Assembly (NCBI RefSeq): GCF_900604285.1
Contig: NZ_UWNY01000002.1
Location: forward strand, 221,818-285,817
Length of the DNA: 64,000 nucleotides
Origin: Varibaculum vaginae
Lineage (GTDB): Bacteria > Actinomycetota > Actinomycetes > Actinomycetales > Actinomycetaceae
Direction of reading: 5' to 3'
Of this stretch, positions 47,711 to 56,160 are shown piece after piece (the first letter of the stretch is position 1; every line of letters starts with the position of its first letter). The notes under the pieces were generated by a model. It saw nothing but the letters and a program-made list of their open reading frames with translations. It searched no databases and was not told the origin of the DNA. Made by a program: the position numbers and the translations under genes.

Positions 47711-47977
47711 CCCGCGGAAGGAACAGGGCGGGCATAGGCAATAACCGTAAGAACAGCAACTGCCGCCTAGGAGTGGCTGTATTTGAGGGATGGGGATTGC
47801 CGTAACAGTAAGGAGAATTTCTGTTACTAATGTTTCTATTGGTTAAAATGTGAAATATGTTAAATATATTTGTTCGTAATCATAACTTTTATATACTAAA
47901 GACGTTTCTCACCTCATTTTCCGTTAGGTAGAGAGACGCAATCGCAGAAATAAAACATTTTAAAGATTGGAGATGCT
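47711..47977 (+). promoter_or_regulatory. Intergenic region with promoter of the poly-G surface gene
   Basis: TTGTTC (47870-47875), 16 bp, TATACT (47892-47897) is a good promoter; the expected transcript leader is about 75 nt. A 7-bp inverted repeat (GTAACAG 47802-47808, CTGTTAC 47821-47827) lies upstream. The stretch is distinctly more AT-rich than its surroundings. Confidence 0.5.
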
Positions 47978-48791
47978 ATGAAAATAACGCAGAAGTTCGC
48001 GCTCTGTGCGGCTGCGTCTCTCTTGGCAGTTGGATTCGGGGGGGGGGGCAGCAGTAGCTGCTGACCTTGACGCCCTTAAAGCCGATGTTGCTAAGGCGCA
48101 GGCGGCAGTATCAAAGGCAGAAACTAACGCTGCTTGGGATTGTGATGAAAATTCCGAGCACTACGACATGTACACTTGCGCAGAGCAGCAAGATAAAATT
48201 AAGAATGCCAAAGCGGAATTAACGCGGGCAGAAGCTGCATTAAAGGCGGCAGAAGGGCAAGGACAGCCAGCGCCGGCTGCAGAGCCTCAGACCCCGAGCA
48301 CCCCTGAAGATACCACTAAGAAAGAAATCAAAGATAAGGATCTCGACACCCAGTATTTCTGCACCGAGACTTCTATCTATTACGATCACAACAAATGTGA
48401 GCAGGCCAAAGCTGAGCTGAAGGATGCAAAGATCAAAGATGCTGAGCTGGATATCAACACCTATTGCACCTACGACACTGATGTAGACGCAGAGAACCTG
48501 TATTACGATGCGGATAAATGTGCAGCGGCCAAAGATCGTTTGGCGAAGCTGAAGAAGGCTGACAAGCCGAATCAGAAGGTTGAAGAAGGAAAAGATTCCG
48601 CTGACTCAGGTGCTCAAGCAGAAAAAGATAAGCAAGCTGAGAAGCAAAACCAGCAGAAGCAAGCTGAGAAGCAGGAAGCTAAAAACGGTCTTCCTGTAAC
48701 TGGTGCTAACAGCACAGTTATGCTGGTTGTCTCGCTGATGACTGCTCTCGCAGGTGCCGGAGTAGTAGTGGCGCGCCGTTTCAACGCATAA
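47978..48791 (+). pseudogene. Phase-variable LPxTG surface protein with Cys-pair helical repeats (OFF as sequenced)
   Basis: ATG 47978 (GGAGATG upstream) starts a signal peptide (MKITQKFALCAAASLLAVG) that runs into 11 consecutive Gs at 48038-48048 and then stops at 48060. With 10 Gs (or 7, or 13) the signal peptide would join in frame to AAVAA|DLDALKADVAKAQ and give a 270-aa protein. The rest of that frame is well formed: three modules with a cysteine pair followed by an Ala/Lys/Glu-rich helix, a Lys/Gln/Glu-rich linker, and LPVTG, membrane segment and ARRFNA. Internal GTG/ATG starts after the tract lack a signal peptide. Slipped-strand phase variation is the likely explanation; homopolymer sequencing error is the alternative. 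Confidence 0.8.
48038..48048 (+). repeat. Poly-G tract of 11 inside signal-peptide codons
   Basis: Eleven consecutive G residues are followed by CAGCAGTAGCTGCTG. The tract lies at codons 21-24 of the surface protein, the position where slippage switches a secreted protein on or off. No other homopolymer of similar length was noticed in the window. Confidence 0.9.
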
Positions 48792-48843
48792 ATTAATAAA
48801 CGCTGTTCAAGATCTCAACTAGAATCTTGATTTAGTGTGTTAG

Positions 48844-48886
48844 AGGTTTGGCGGATTTTCCAGTTTTGAGAAGATCCGCCAAACCT
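48844..48886 (+). terminator. Terminator after the poly-G surface gene
   Basis: A stem of 12-13 bp (GGTTTGGCGGAT at 48845-48856 with complement 48874-48885) and a 17-nt loop are followed by TTTAATTAT. Confidence 0.8.
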
Positions 48887-48962
48887 TTAATTATGTAATC
48901 GATATGTTGAAAACCAGTTGGAGAATACCTTTCCTAGGGATACCAGCCTGAAGTAGGTAATA

Positions 48963-50015
48963 ATGGAGAGTATGAGCACTTCGGGTATGAGCCTTGACCA
49001 TGCATTGATGATCATCGCGGGAGAGGCCGCGCAACAGGTAGGGGTCTATCTACGCAAAGTTTTTCGCGCACCTCTAGAGGTGTTCTTAAAAGCCGGTATC
49101 CACGATCCGGTTACCATCCATGACCGCTACATAGAGGCGAGACTGCAGTACCTGCTAGGGAAGGCGGTGCCTGCTTCCCGGATCTTAGGGGAAGAAACCG
49201 GAGAACACGTCCTTGAGAAAGCAAAAATTTCCGCAGCCGGAGCTTTAACCTTAGAGCAGATTCAGCGCGCTAGTTGGGAAGGCGGAAGCCGGCAGGGGGC
49301 AGAGCAGATTTTAACCGAGGAATTCCCTTGGGAACTGGCTCGTCCCGAACAACGTGAACATGCCCCGGGAGCGGGGGAAATAGCTTATGCAACAGAGCTA
49401 GTAAAAGATTTGGGTGCGCGGGTACGCTGGATTGTAGATCCAATTGATGGCACCGCGAATTTCGCCTCCGGAGTGTCCTATTTCAACACTTCTATCGGGG
49501 TGGAGTTAGATGGAAAAATGGTGGCAGGCGTAGTCTACGTGCCCTATACCCGCGAACTTTTTATCGCTGATGCAACCAATGCCACCCTTTATGAGGGGGA
49601 ACATGCCACCGAAATGTATGCGGATAATGCCCGCCTAGAAAGCGAGGGGATCATCACCGGATATTTTCCTTTCCGCGATAAAGATCCCCAACGGGTAGAA
49701 ACATCTTGGAAAATGGCCTCGCGTCTGGCTGATGCGTATGCTACTGTACATTCGCCCGGGGCAGGAGCTCTCGATTTAGCCCAGGTGGCCGCCGGACATA
49801 CCGCGGTGGCTTTTGGAACTGCGATGCGCCCCTGGGACGTGGCTGCGGGGATCCACTTGGTACGAGTGGCTGGAGGTACTGTACATACATTCCAAACCCG
49901 TCATAACCGGGAAGAACCTGAGTATTTACGAGGGGCGTTCGTGGCCAGTGCTCGCGATTTAGATCCCTTTACTGCACGCGCCGCTGTCGAGCAGTTTATT
50001 CGTGCTTTTCAATAG
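48963..50015 (+). CDS. Inositol-monophosphatase-family phosphatase
   Basis: The 350-aa enzyme belongs to the Mg-dependent inositol monophosphatase/fructose-bisphosphatase-like family. Metal-site motifs are GEETGE (about 76), WIVDPIDGTANF (Asp159, Asp162) and PWDVAAG. It is longer than typical members (260-290 aa) because of an insert of about 50 residues between the first two motifs. Substrate (inositol phosphate, histidinol phosphate or another sugar phosphate) cannot be decided. Starts at 48963 or 48972 are both possible; a terminator lies 77 bp upstream. Confidence 0.85.
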   Translation: MESMSTSGMSLDHALMIIAGEAAQQVGVYLRKVFRAPLEVFLKAGIHDPVTIHDRYIEARLQYLLGKAVPASRILGEETGEHVLEKAKISAAGALTLEQIQRASWEGGSRQGAEQILTEEFPWELARPEQREHAPGAGEIAYATELVKDLGARVRWIVDPIDGTANFASGVSYFNTSIGVELDGKMVAGVVYVPYTRELFIADATNATLYEGEHATEMYADNARLESEGIITGYFPFRDKDPQRVETSWKMASRLADAYATVHSPGAGALDLAQVAAGHTAVAFGTAMRPWDVAAGIHLVRVAGGTVHTFQTRHNREEPEYLRGAFVASARDLDPFTARAAVEQFIRAFQ

Positions 50016-50308
50016 TCTCATTGGATCGGCACACCGGTGGGAAAACTCCTAACTGGAACGGAAATATAGGTGCAGTTTACCCGCGCAATTAATAAAGGGC
50101 GCCAATAGATGTGAAACTGCTCAAAGAAGCTCATCTAGTGGGGAATAAAGTAGAAACCTAGCGCGAAATTCTGGCAGAATAGCTTGTTGTACCGGGCCAA
50201 GACACCCCCTCTCTGTGTGGCGGCCTTGTCTCGAGAGCTTGATCCAGGCCGAATCCCACCGGCTAGGGCGGGCGCTCAGCAGTCAATAGAACAGGAGAAA
50301 CCACAAAA
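50016..50308 (+). other. Gap upstream of rpsP, probably promoter and leader
   Basis: No gene is supportable in these 293 bp. The 3' part (about 50195-50290) is GC-rich and can fold (for example around CAAGACACC...GGCCTTGTCT and CCGGCTAGGGCGGG), consistent with a ribosomal-protein mRNA leader. No clear promoter hexamers were identified. Confidence 0.35.
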
Positions 50309-50782
50309 GTGGCAGTTCGTATTCGTTTAAAGCGTATTGGTAAGATTCACTACCCGGTGTACCGGATTGTAGTGGTAGACAGCCGCAAGAAGCGCGACGG
50401 TCGCGTAATTGAAGAGGTTGGACAGTACAACCCTAACGAGGAACCTTCCTTTATTCAGGTAAAGTCGGATCGGGTTCAGTACTGGCTCGGCGTGGGGGCG
50501 CAGCCCTCGGACGCAGTTCGCCGGTTACTGGTGCTCTCGGGTGATATCGCCCGCTTCAACGGTAAAGAAAACGTTGAAAGCTGGATCAAGACCAAAGAAA
50601 CTCTCAGCAGTGAAGAAGCTCGTGAAAAGAACGTGAAAGCCGCCGCTGACGAGGCACAAAAGCGTAAGGCCAAGGTCAGCGAAGAAAAAGCTAAGGCCGA
50701 GGCCGAAGCAGCGAAAGAAGCCGAGGAAGCTGCCGAATCTGCGGAAGCCGAGGAAGCTGCTCCCGAGAGCGAGGAAGCCTAA
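50309..50782 (+). CDS. rpsP: 30S ribosomal protein S16
   Basis: This 157-aa protein starts with the S16 signature [20 protein letters not shown] and [10 protein letters not shown], followed by NPNEEPSF. S16 proper occupies the first 100 residues; the rest is an Ala/Glu/Lys-rich tail, a frequent actinobacterial extension. GTG 50309 is preceded by CAGGAG. It heads the block with khpA, rimM, trmD and rplS. Confidence 0.97.
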   Translation: MAVRIRLKRIGKIHYPVYRIVVVDSRKKRDGRVIEEVGQYNPNEEPSFIQVKSDRVQYWLGVGAQPSDAVRRLLVLSGDIARFNGKENVESWIKTKETLSSEEAREKNVKAAADEAQKRKAKVSEEKAKAEAEAAKEAEEAAESAEAEEAAPESEEA

Positions 50783-50784
50783 AC

Positions 50785-51033
50785 ATGTTGGCGGATGCAC
50801 TAGAACATCTAGTTAGTGGAATTGTCGATCACCCCGAGGATGTGCGGGTGGATGAACGCAATATGCGTCGCGGCAAACTGCTAGAGGTGCGGGTTAATCC
50901 GCAGGATCTTGGGCGGGTAATCGGTCGGGGAGGTCGTACCGCGCGGGCTCTACGAAAAGTTATGGGCGCGCTGTCTACTCGCGGACCGGTTCGGGTTGAT
51001 GTTGTCGACACGGATCGCCGTTCGCGCCGATAA
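50785..51033 (+). CDS. khpA: KH-domain RNA-binding protein
   Basis: The 82-aa protein has the KH signature VIGRGGRTARALRKVM (GxxG loop) and the N-terminal LVSGIVDHPEDV of the KhpA family, small RNA chaperones. It starts 2 bp after rpsP; the order rpsP-khpA-rimM-trmD is conserved in many bacteria. A perfect hairpin separates it from rimM. Confidence 0.93.
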   Translation: MLADALEHLVSGIVDHPEDVRVDERNMRRGKLLEVRVNPQDLGRVIGRGGRTARALRKVMGALSTRGPVRVDVVDTDRRSRR

Positions 51034-51046
51034 CGCCAGTTTTTAC

Positions 51047-51080
51047 TTGCGAGCCCCATGAATCGTCATGGGGCTCGCAA
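51047..51080 (+). other. Perfect 15-bp hairpin between khpA and rimM
   Basis: TTGCGAGCCCCATGA (51047-51061) pairs with 51066-51080 around a 4-nt loop. It lacks a T-run downstream, and the rimM ribosome site (AAGAAAGAGA) begins 10 nt later. It may be a partial terminator or an RNase processing/stability element that adjusts ribosomal-protein against modification-enzyme output. Confidence 0.7.
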
Positions 51081-51103
51081 CTTATATAGCAAGAAAGAGA
51101 ACT

Positions 51104-51589
51104 ATGAATCTGGTAAAAATCGGGCAGGTAGGCCCGCCGCGTGGCCTCAAAGGCGAAGTGCTGGTGCGGCCCTTTACCAACTATCCCGCTGAACGTTTTC
51201 AGGTAGGGGCAGCCCTGACTACGGCTTCAGGTGAACAATGGACAGTGGCGTCCTATCGAGAAATAAAAAATCGTTACTGCCTCACGTTTTCACATATCAA
51301 CACGCGCGAAAGCGCCGAATCTATCCGCGGCACCGAGCTCTTTGCCCCTGAAATGTCCCACGAAGACGAATATTCAACTGCCCAGTTATCTGGACTGACA
51401 GTTCTCAGTCCCGAGGGTGAAACCTTGGGGAAATGCAGCGGGGTAGAAATGGGAGGATTTCAGGATCGTCTGCAAGTAACCACTGCCGACGGCCAGATTG
51501 TGGAAGTACCTTTTGTGAAAGCCTTAGTGACCGGAATAGACCTGGAAAATGGGGTAATCACCGTGGATGCGCCTGCGGGACTGTTCTAA
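51104..51589 (+). CDS. rimM: Ribosome maturation factor RimM
   Basis: The 161-aa protein assists 30S maturation and binds S19. N-terminal RimM domain: VKIGQVGPPRGLKGEVLVRP; C-terminal PRC-barrel: LSGLTVLSPEGETLG and VEVPFVKALVTGID. ATG 51104 has AAGAAAGAGA upstream; an earlier in-frame ATG at 51068 lies within the hairpin and is rejected. trmD follows after 20 bp. Confidence 0.94.
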   Translation: MNLVKIGQVGPPRGLKGEVLVRPFTNYPAERFQVGAALTTASGEQWTVASYREIKNRYCLTFSHINTRESAESIRGTELFAPEMSHEDEYSTAQLSGLTVLSPEGETLGKCSGVEMGGFQDRLQVTTADGQIVEVPFVKALVTGIDLENGVITVDAPAGLF

Positions 51590-51609
51590 AAGCGCAGAAA
51601 GGTGCCCAA

Positions 51610-53007
51610 ATGCGGATTGATATCATTTCTATTTTCCCCCAGTTCTTTGATTGTCTAGATGTTTCCCTTATGGGGAAAGCCCGCTCTAGCGGGCTTTTGC
51701 AAACACATGTTTGGGACCTGCGAGACTGGACCCAAGACGTACATCGTACGGTGGATCGCGCCCCCGCGGGCGGGGGCGCAGGGATGGTGATGAAACCAGA
51801 TGTCTGGGGGAAAGCCATTGACCAGGTGATTGAGCAGGCAGGTGCCGCTAAAACGGTGCTGGCGATTCCTACTCCTTCGGGAATCCCCCTCACCCAAAGT
51901 CAGGTACGTGATCTTGCTGAGAACACCGAGCATCTGGTAGTGGCCTGTGGACGTTATGAAGGCATCGATCAACGGGTTGGTCAGTACTATCAGCAGAATA
52001 CCGAGGTACAGGTGCTGCCGTTTTCTCTGGGGGACTACGTGCTAAACGGCGGGGAAGTCGCCGCCGTTGCCCTGGTAGAAGCCACCTGTCGGCTGCTAGA
52101 AGGCTTTGTGGGTAATCCCAATTCTCTGGTAGAAGAATCCTATGAATTATCTGGGCTCTTAGAGTATCCCGCCTACACTCAGCCAGCTACTTGGCGTGGA
52201 CTGGAAATCCCCCCAGTGTTGTTGAGCGGAGATCACCAGAAGGTCAAAAAATGGCGGCGTCAGCAGTCCCTAATGCTAACTGCCGAACGACGCCCCGATT
52301 TGATTTGGAAGTTAGCTCCCGACGTCCTCGTAAAATCTGATCGTGAAATCCTTGCTGCCAGGGGATTCCTCCCTGCCCCCTATCGGCAGCAGGTACGCTT
52401 TCGCCGCGCTCAGCCGGGAGAAACTGTAACTTGCTCAGCCATAGCTTCTCGCTTATTCCCGCAGGCCTGCCCGAAAGATTTACCCGAGGAAGCCATCGCG
52501 TGTTTTATAGAGGACGAGTTAAGCGAAGCGGCTTTCAAAGCTTATTTAGACGACCCGAACAATTTGATTATTTTGGTCGAAGTCGCCCCCGTCACGCAGA
52601 CCGGTACTGATGATACTGCTTGGGAAACTGCTGGTTATACTCTGATAGAGGCGGGAGCCCCGGGATTTTTGCCCCCAGAAGAAAACTTGATGCAATCCGG
52701 GGGCAAAAACTGCGCGTACCTTTCGAAATGCTATCTGGATGCATGCTGGCATGGTTCGGGATTAGCGGGGGCAATGCTGGAAGTATCCCACGCCTACCTA
52801 CAAGAATCTTTTCCGCATCTAACCAAGATTTGTTTAGGTACTAATCGAGAAAATAGGCAGGCATTAAAGTTCTATCGTCACCACGGCTACCGTAAATGTG
52901 GACGTAGAACCTTCCTGGTGGGGGGAATCGAAAACCTGGATGTGATAGCGGTTAGGGATTTCACAGCCTGCCAGGTTCCGTCTTGGGCGCAAAACGTGGC
53001 ACAATAG
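51610..53007 (+). CDS. trmD: TrmD tRNA (m1G37) methyltransferase fused to a GNAT acetyltransferase domain
   Basis: The 465-aa protein begins with a complete TrmD domain (1 to about 240): [22 protein letters not shown], the knot motifs [10 protein letters not shown] and [10 protein letters not shown], and [16 protein letters not shown]. It methylates G37 of tRNAs. About 200 further residues form a GNAT domain (about 258-465): acetyl-CoA loop [11 protein letters not shown] and the terminal [18 protein letters not shown]. Normal TrmD stops at about 230-270 aa. ATG 51610 has AAAGGTG upstream and matches the family N-terminus. No stop or frameshift separates the two halves. The acetyl acceptor is unknown. 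Confidence 0.92.
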   Translation: MRIDIISIFPQFFDCLDVSLMGKARSSGLLQTHVWDLRDWTQDVHRTVDRAPAGGGAGMVMKPDVWGKAIDQVIEQAGAAKTVLAIPTPSGIPLTQSQVRDLAENTEHLVVACGRYEGIDQRVGQYYQQNTEVQVLPFSLGDYVLNGGEVAAVALVEATCRLLEGFVGNPNSLVEESYELSGLLEYPAYTQPATWRGLEIPPVLLSGDHQKVKKWRRQQSLMLTAERRPDLIWKLAPDVLVKSDREILAARGFLPAPYRQQVRFRRAQPGETVTCSAIASRLFPQACPKDLPEEAIACFIEDELSEAAFKAYLDDPNNLIILVEVAPVTQTGTDDTAWETAGYTLIEAGAPGFLPPEENLMQSGGKNCAYLSKCYLDACWHGSGLAGAMLEVSHAYLQESFPHLTKICLGTNRENRQALKFYRHHGYRKCGRRTFLVGGIENLDVIAVRDFTACQVPSWAQNVAQ

Positions 53008-53141
53008 GCAAGGTTGCACAAGTAGGCTGCGAAACCTGCCGCAGGGGGCCGCAAATGCCGCTTGTCAATGCGAGATACGCCGGCCAGACCGGCCCGATAG
53101 CTGACGTTACCTGCGGAACGAAGGCAAATGAGGAAACTACA
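53008..53141 (+). other. rplS leader region
   Basis: The 134 bp between trmD and rplS contain GC-rich inverted segments, for example GCCGGCC/CCGGCC near 53080-53095. A ribosomal-protein leader is possible but no recognised motif can be asserted. Confidence 0.3.
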
Positions 53142-53492
53142 TTGAATATTATCGATGAGATTAACCAGAAGTCCCAGCGCTCCGATCTGCCTGATTTTCG
53201 CGCCGGTGACACCGTTAAAGTAAATGTACGCGTCACTGAAGGTGGAAACACCCGTATTCAGGTGTTCCAAGGGGTAGTAATTGCTCGTCATGGTAAGAAA
53301 CAAGCGAATGCTACGTTCACTGTGCGTAAAGTTAGCTTCGGTATCGGGGTGGAACGTACTTTCCCGGTAAACTCGCCGACTATCGATTCTCTAGAGGTAG
53401 TAACTCGCGGCGATGTACGCCGGGCGAAACTCTATTACCTGCGTGAACGTCATGGGAAAGCCGCTCGTATTAAAGAGCGTCGCGACGCCTAA
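53142..53492 (+). CDS. rplS: 50S ribosomal protein L19
   Basis: This 116-aa protein shows [49 protein letters not shown] and [20 protein letters not shown], which cover all of L19. TTG 53142 was chosen for GAGGA at 7-nt spacing and the family N-terminus NIIDEI; the frame is open much further upstream, but that part is not L19-like. A terminator follows. Confidence 0.96.
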   Translation: MNIIDEINQKSQRSDLPDFRAGDTVKVNVRVTEGGNTRIQVFQGVVIARHGKKQANATFTVRKVSFGIGVERTFPVNSPTIDSLEVVTRGDVRRAKLYYLRERHGKAARIKERRDA

Positions 53493-53505
53493 AACTGTTA
53501 TTTAT

Positions 53506-53535
53506 AATCGGCTCTGCCTGCGGGCAGAGCCGATT
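53506..53535 (+). terminator. Terminator after rplS
   Basis: A perfect 13-bp stem (AATCGGCTCTGCC, complement 53523-53535) with a 4-nt loop is followed by TAACTATAT. It closes the ribosomal block before lepB. Confidence 0.85.
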
Positions 53536-53568
53536 TAACTATATATGGCATGATGGAAATAACGAATC

Positions 53569-54339
53569 ATGGCGGGAGCTAAAGGGATGAAAGAAACTAG
53601 AGCCACAAGCGGCTTAGAAAAACGGGCGACTAGCGGTTTTGCCCCAAGAAGCGGTCGCCGCGCACGTAAAGCTCCCTCCAAAGGATGGTTAATGATTCGC
53701 GAAACCCTAATGATGGTGGTGGTAGCGTTAGCTATCTCTGCGATCATCAAGGCTTTCTTGCTACAGGCCTTCCAAATCCCGTCCTCGTCAATGGAACAAA
53801 CCCTACAAATCAATGACCGCATCATCGTGTCGAAACTAGTTCCTAAATATCGGCAGCTTAATCGGGGTGACGTGATTGTCTTTCAAGATGATGAAAACTG
53901 GCTTAAGCGTGATGCCAATACCCCTAGCCCCTCCATTGCTGGAAAGATAATGATCTGGGTGGGGCTGCGTCCCGATGACTCCCATAACCATCTGGTGAAA
54001 CGAATCGTAGGCTTGCCTGGGGATCGGGTGCAATGTTGCGATACTAATGGGCGGTTGAAAGTCAATGGAGTCAGCGTAGATGAAAGTGGATATATTAATC
54101 CCGGCAGTGCCCCCTCATTAATCAAATTTGATGTTACGGTACCGGCTGGAAAACTTTGGGTGATGGGAGATAACCGCTCGAATTCAGAAGATTCCCGTTT
54201 CCATATGAAAGAGCCCTCGAAAGGATTCGTGTCCGTAGACCAGGTCACGGGGCGAGCCTTTTCCATCATGTGGCCGATAACTCGGGTGTCTACGATTAAG
54301 AACACCGACGCTTTCGCGGCGGTTCCGCCTGCTCCCTAA
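53569..54339 (+). CDS. lepB: Signal peptidase I
   Basis: This 256-aa membrane serine protease removes signal peptides of secreted proteins. A basic N-terminus (1-42) precedes one membrane segment (about 46-68). Catalytic Ser lies in IPSSSMEQTL and catalytic Lys in HLVKRIVGLPGDRV; the remaining boxes are MGDNRSNSEDSRFH and RAFSIMWP. The start may be 53569 or 53587; neither has a strong site. It probably processes the secreted proteins encoded elsewhere in this window. Confidence 0.95.
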   Translation: MAGAKGMKETRATSGLEKRATSGFAPRSGRRARKAPSKGWLMIRETLMMVVVALAISAIIKAFLLQAFQIPSSSMEQTLQINDRIIVSKLVPKYRQLNRGDVIVFQDDENWLKRDANTPSPSIAGKIMIWVGLRPDDSHNHLVKRIVGLPGDRVQCCDTNGRLKVNGVSVDESGYINPGSAPSLIKFDVTVPAGKLWVMGDNRSNSEDSRFHMKEPSKGFVSVDQVTGRAFSIMWPITRVSTIKNTDAFAAVPPAP

Positions 54340-54340
54340 A

Positions 54341-55186
54341 ATGACGACCACCCCAAGCCGTGAACTAGAACTCTCCCTACTAAAGCGCGCGGAAAAACTA
54401 TTTACCTCCCCGAATAATACCGCTATCTCTGCAGGTGAGGATGGGACTTCGGCGGCTAAACTAACTTGCGTGGCTGGTATTGACGAAGTGGGCAGGGGAG
54501 CCATCGCCGGCCCCCTAGCCGTGGGGGTAGCAGTAATAGATGGAACCGAGGGGGCACCCCCTGTCGGTTTGACTGACTCGAAACAACTAACCGCCAGGCG
54601 CCGCGAAGCTATGTTTGACGAGTTAGCTGCGTGGCCGGCAGCCTGGGCAGTGGGTACTGCCACCCCTGCAGAAATTGACTGTGAGGGCTTGACCCCCGCT
54701 CTCCGCCTAGCGGCATTCCGCGCCCTAAATGTCATCGAAACCATCGGTTTTTCTCCGCGTTTGCTGCTGCTTGATGGGAGTTTCGACTACCTAACGGCAC
54801 CTGCAGATGTGTTTTCGCTCACGCAATCTTCCTTGCCGGAATGGGTGCCGGATGCGTCCTCAGGGCAAGAAAATTCTCGTGAAGTTACCACTTTGATTAA
54901 AGGGGATGGGAAATCGGTAGTTATCGCCGCTGCTTCCGTCTTGGCGAAGGTTACTCGCGATAGACTAATGAGCGGCTTACCCGATCCAGGGTATGGTTGG
55001 GCAAAAAATAAAGGATATGCGTCCGCGCAGCATATGCAAGCAATTAGTCGGTTAGGGTTGGATTCTTTACATCGGCTCAGTTGGCATTTGCAAGGCGTAC
55101 CGGAGACTGATTTCACTCGGGCTTGGGGTATGCGCCGTGCCCGCGGAACGCAGGCTCCCACAGTTTTCAGCAGTCTAAGGGGATAA
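54341..55186 (+). CDS. rnhB: Ribonuclease HII
   Basis: The 281-aa nuclease cleaves RNA in RNA-DNA hybrids. Motifs: GIDEVGRGAIAGPLAVG (Asp48, Glu49), TDSKQLTARRRE, and GDGKSVVIAAASVLAKVTRD. It is somewhat long because of an N-terminal extension and an internal insert. It begins 1 bp after the lepB stop, the usual neighbour. Confidence 0.95.
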   Translation: MTTTPSRELELSLLKRAEKLFTSPNNTAISAGEDGTSAAKLTCVAGIDEVGRGAIAGPLAVGVAVIDGTEGAPPVGLTDSKQLTARRREAMFDELAAWPAAWAVGTATPAEIDCEGLTPALRLAAFRALNVIETIGFSPRLLLLDGSFDYLTAPADVFSLTQSSLPEWVPDASSGQENSREVTTLIKGDGKSVVIAAASVLAKVTRDRLMSGLPDPGYGWAKNKGYASAQHMQAISRLGLDSLHRLSWHLQGVPETDFTRAWGMRRARGTQAPTVFSSLRG

Positions 55187-55188
55187 AA

Positions 55189-55488
55189 TTGGGTATTGAA
55201 GATTTAGAAGCCTATGAGAATCATCAGGAACTCGCCTTATTCCGCGAATACCGAGATGTGGTTTCCATCTTCAAATACGTGGTGGAAACCGATCGCCGCT
55301 TTTACCTGGCCAATCAGGTCGACGTACAAATGCACAATAATGGTGGGGATGTTTTCTTCGAAGTAACCTTACAAGATGCCTGGGTATGGGATATTTACCG
55401 TCCCTCCCGCTTCGTTAATCAGGTTAAGGTCTACTCTTTCAAAGATATTAATGTGGAGAAGCTGCCCGAATCAGAAATAACTATCTAG
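55189..55488 (+). CDS. DUF2469 family protein
   Basis: The 99-aa protein is a near-universal actinobacterial protein of unknown function; conserved stretches are EDLEAYENHQELALFREYRD, VVETDRRFYLANQVDVQ and DAWVWDIYRPSRFVNQV. TTG 55189 after AAGGGG gives the family length. It lies 2 bp after rnhB, its usual place. Confidence 0.9.
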   Translation: MGIEDLEAYENHQELALFREYRDVVSIFKYVVETDRRFYLANQVDVQMHNNGGDVFFEVTLQDAWVWDIYRPSRFVNQVKVYSFKDINVEKLPESEITI

Positions 55489-55594
55489 AAATAATGCCCG
55501 GATAGCGTATTTCGCTAACCGAGGAGGCGGGCGACTGTTACCATAGAAAAAAGTGTTAGGCATTTTCCATGCTTTATAAGCAGAAAGGCAGACA

Positions 55595-56158
55595 GTGTCC
55601 AAGATTAATGCTGTGGCGCCGGACTGGTCCGGGATAGCTTTCCATAACGACTCTTTTGTCGATGTATCCAGCGAGGATTACCGCGATAAATGGGCGATAA
55701 TGTTCTTCTATCCGGCGAATTTTTCCTATGTTTGTCCTACCGAACTAGAGGATTTGGCAGACAGCTATGCCCAGCTGCAACGGATGGGGGTAGAAGTTTA
55801 TTCAGTATCTACTGATAAGCATCATGCCCATAAAGCTTGGCATCAAACTTCGAAGCGGATCCAAAAGATTGCCTTCCCCATGGTGGCCGATCCTACCGGC
55901 AAAATCTCTCGGGCATTTGGAGCTTTAGACGAGGAATCCGGCTGTGCCTATCGCTGTACCTTCCTGATTGACCCCAATGGGATTATTCAATACATAGAGA
56001 CCACTTCGGATGCGGTAGGGCGCAGTGCTGGGGAGCTATTGAGGAAGGTACGTGCCGCTCAGTATATTTTTGACCATCCTGATGAAGTATGTCCCGCGAA
56101 TTGGGATTTGGGCGAAAGTACTATTACTCCTACTTTTGATCTGTCTGGGAAGCTGTAA
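55595..56158 (+). CDS. ahpC: Alkyl hydroperoxide reductase subunit C (peroxiredoxin)
   Basis: The 187-aa 2-Cys peroxiredoxin reduces hydrogen peroxide and organic peroxides. Peroxidatic Cys is in FSYVCPTELED and resolving Cys in DEVCPANWDLGE. It starts at GTG 55595 with AGAAAGG upstream and is followed 2 bp later by its reductase gene. No oxyR gene is adjacent. Confidence 0.96.
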   Translation: MSKINAVAPDWSGIAFHNDSFVDVSSEDYRDKWAIMFFYPANFSYVCPTELEDLADSYAQLQRMGVEVYSVSTDKHHAHKAWHQTSKRIQKIAFPMVADPTGKISRAFGALDEESGCAYRCTFLIDPNGIIQYIETTSDAVGRSAGELLRKVRAAQYIFDHPDEVCPANWDLGESTITPTFDLSGKL

Positions 56159-56160
56159 AA

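Noticed and set aside
50195-50308. Possible tRNA upstream of rpsP (CGAATCCC stretch)
   Set aside because: No acceptor stem, D-arm or anticodon arm can be drawn around it.
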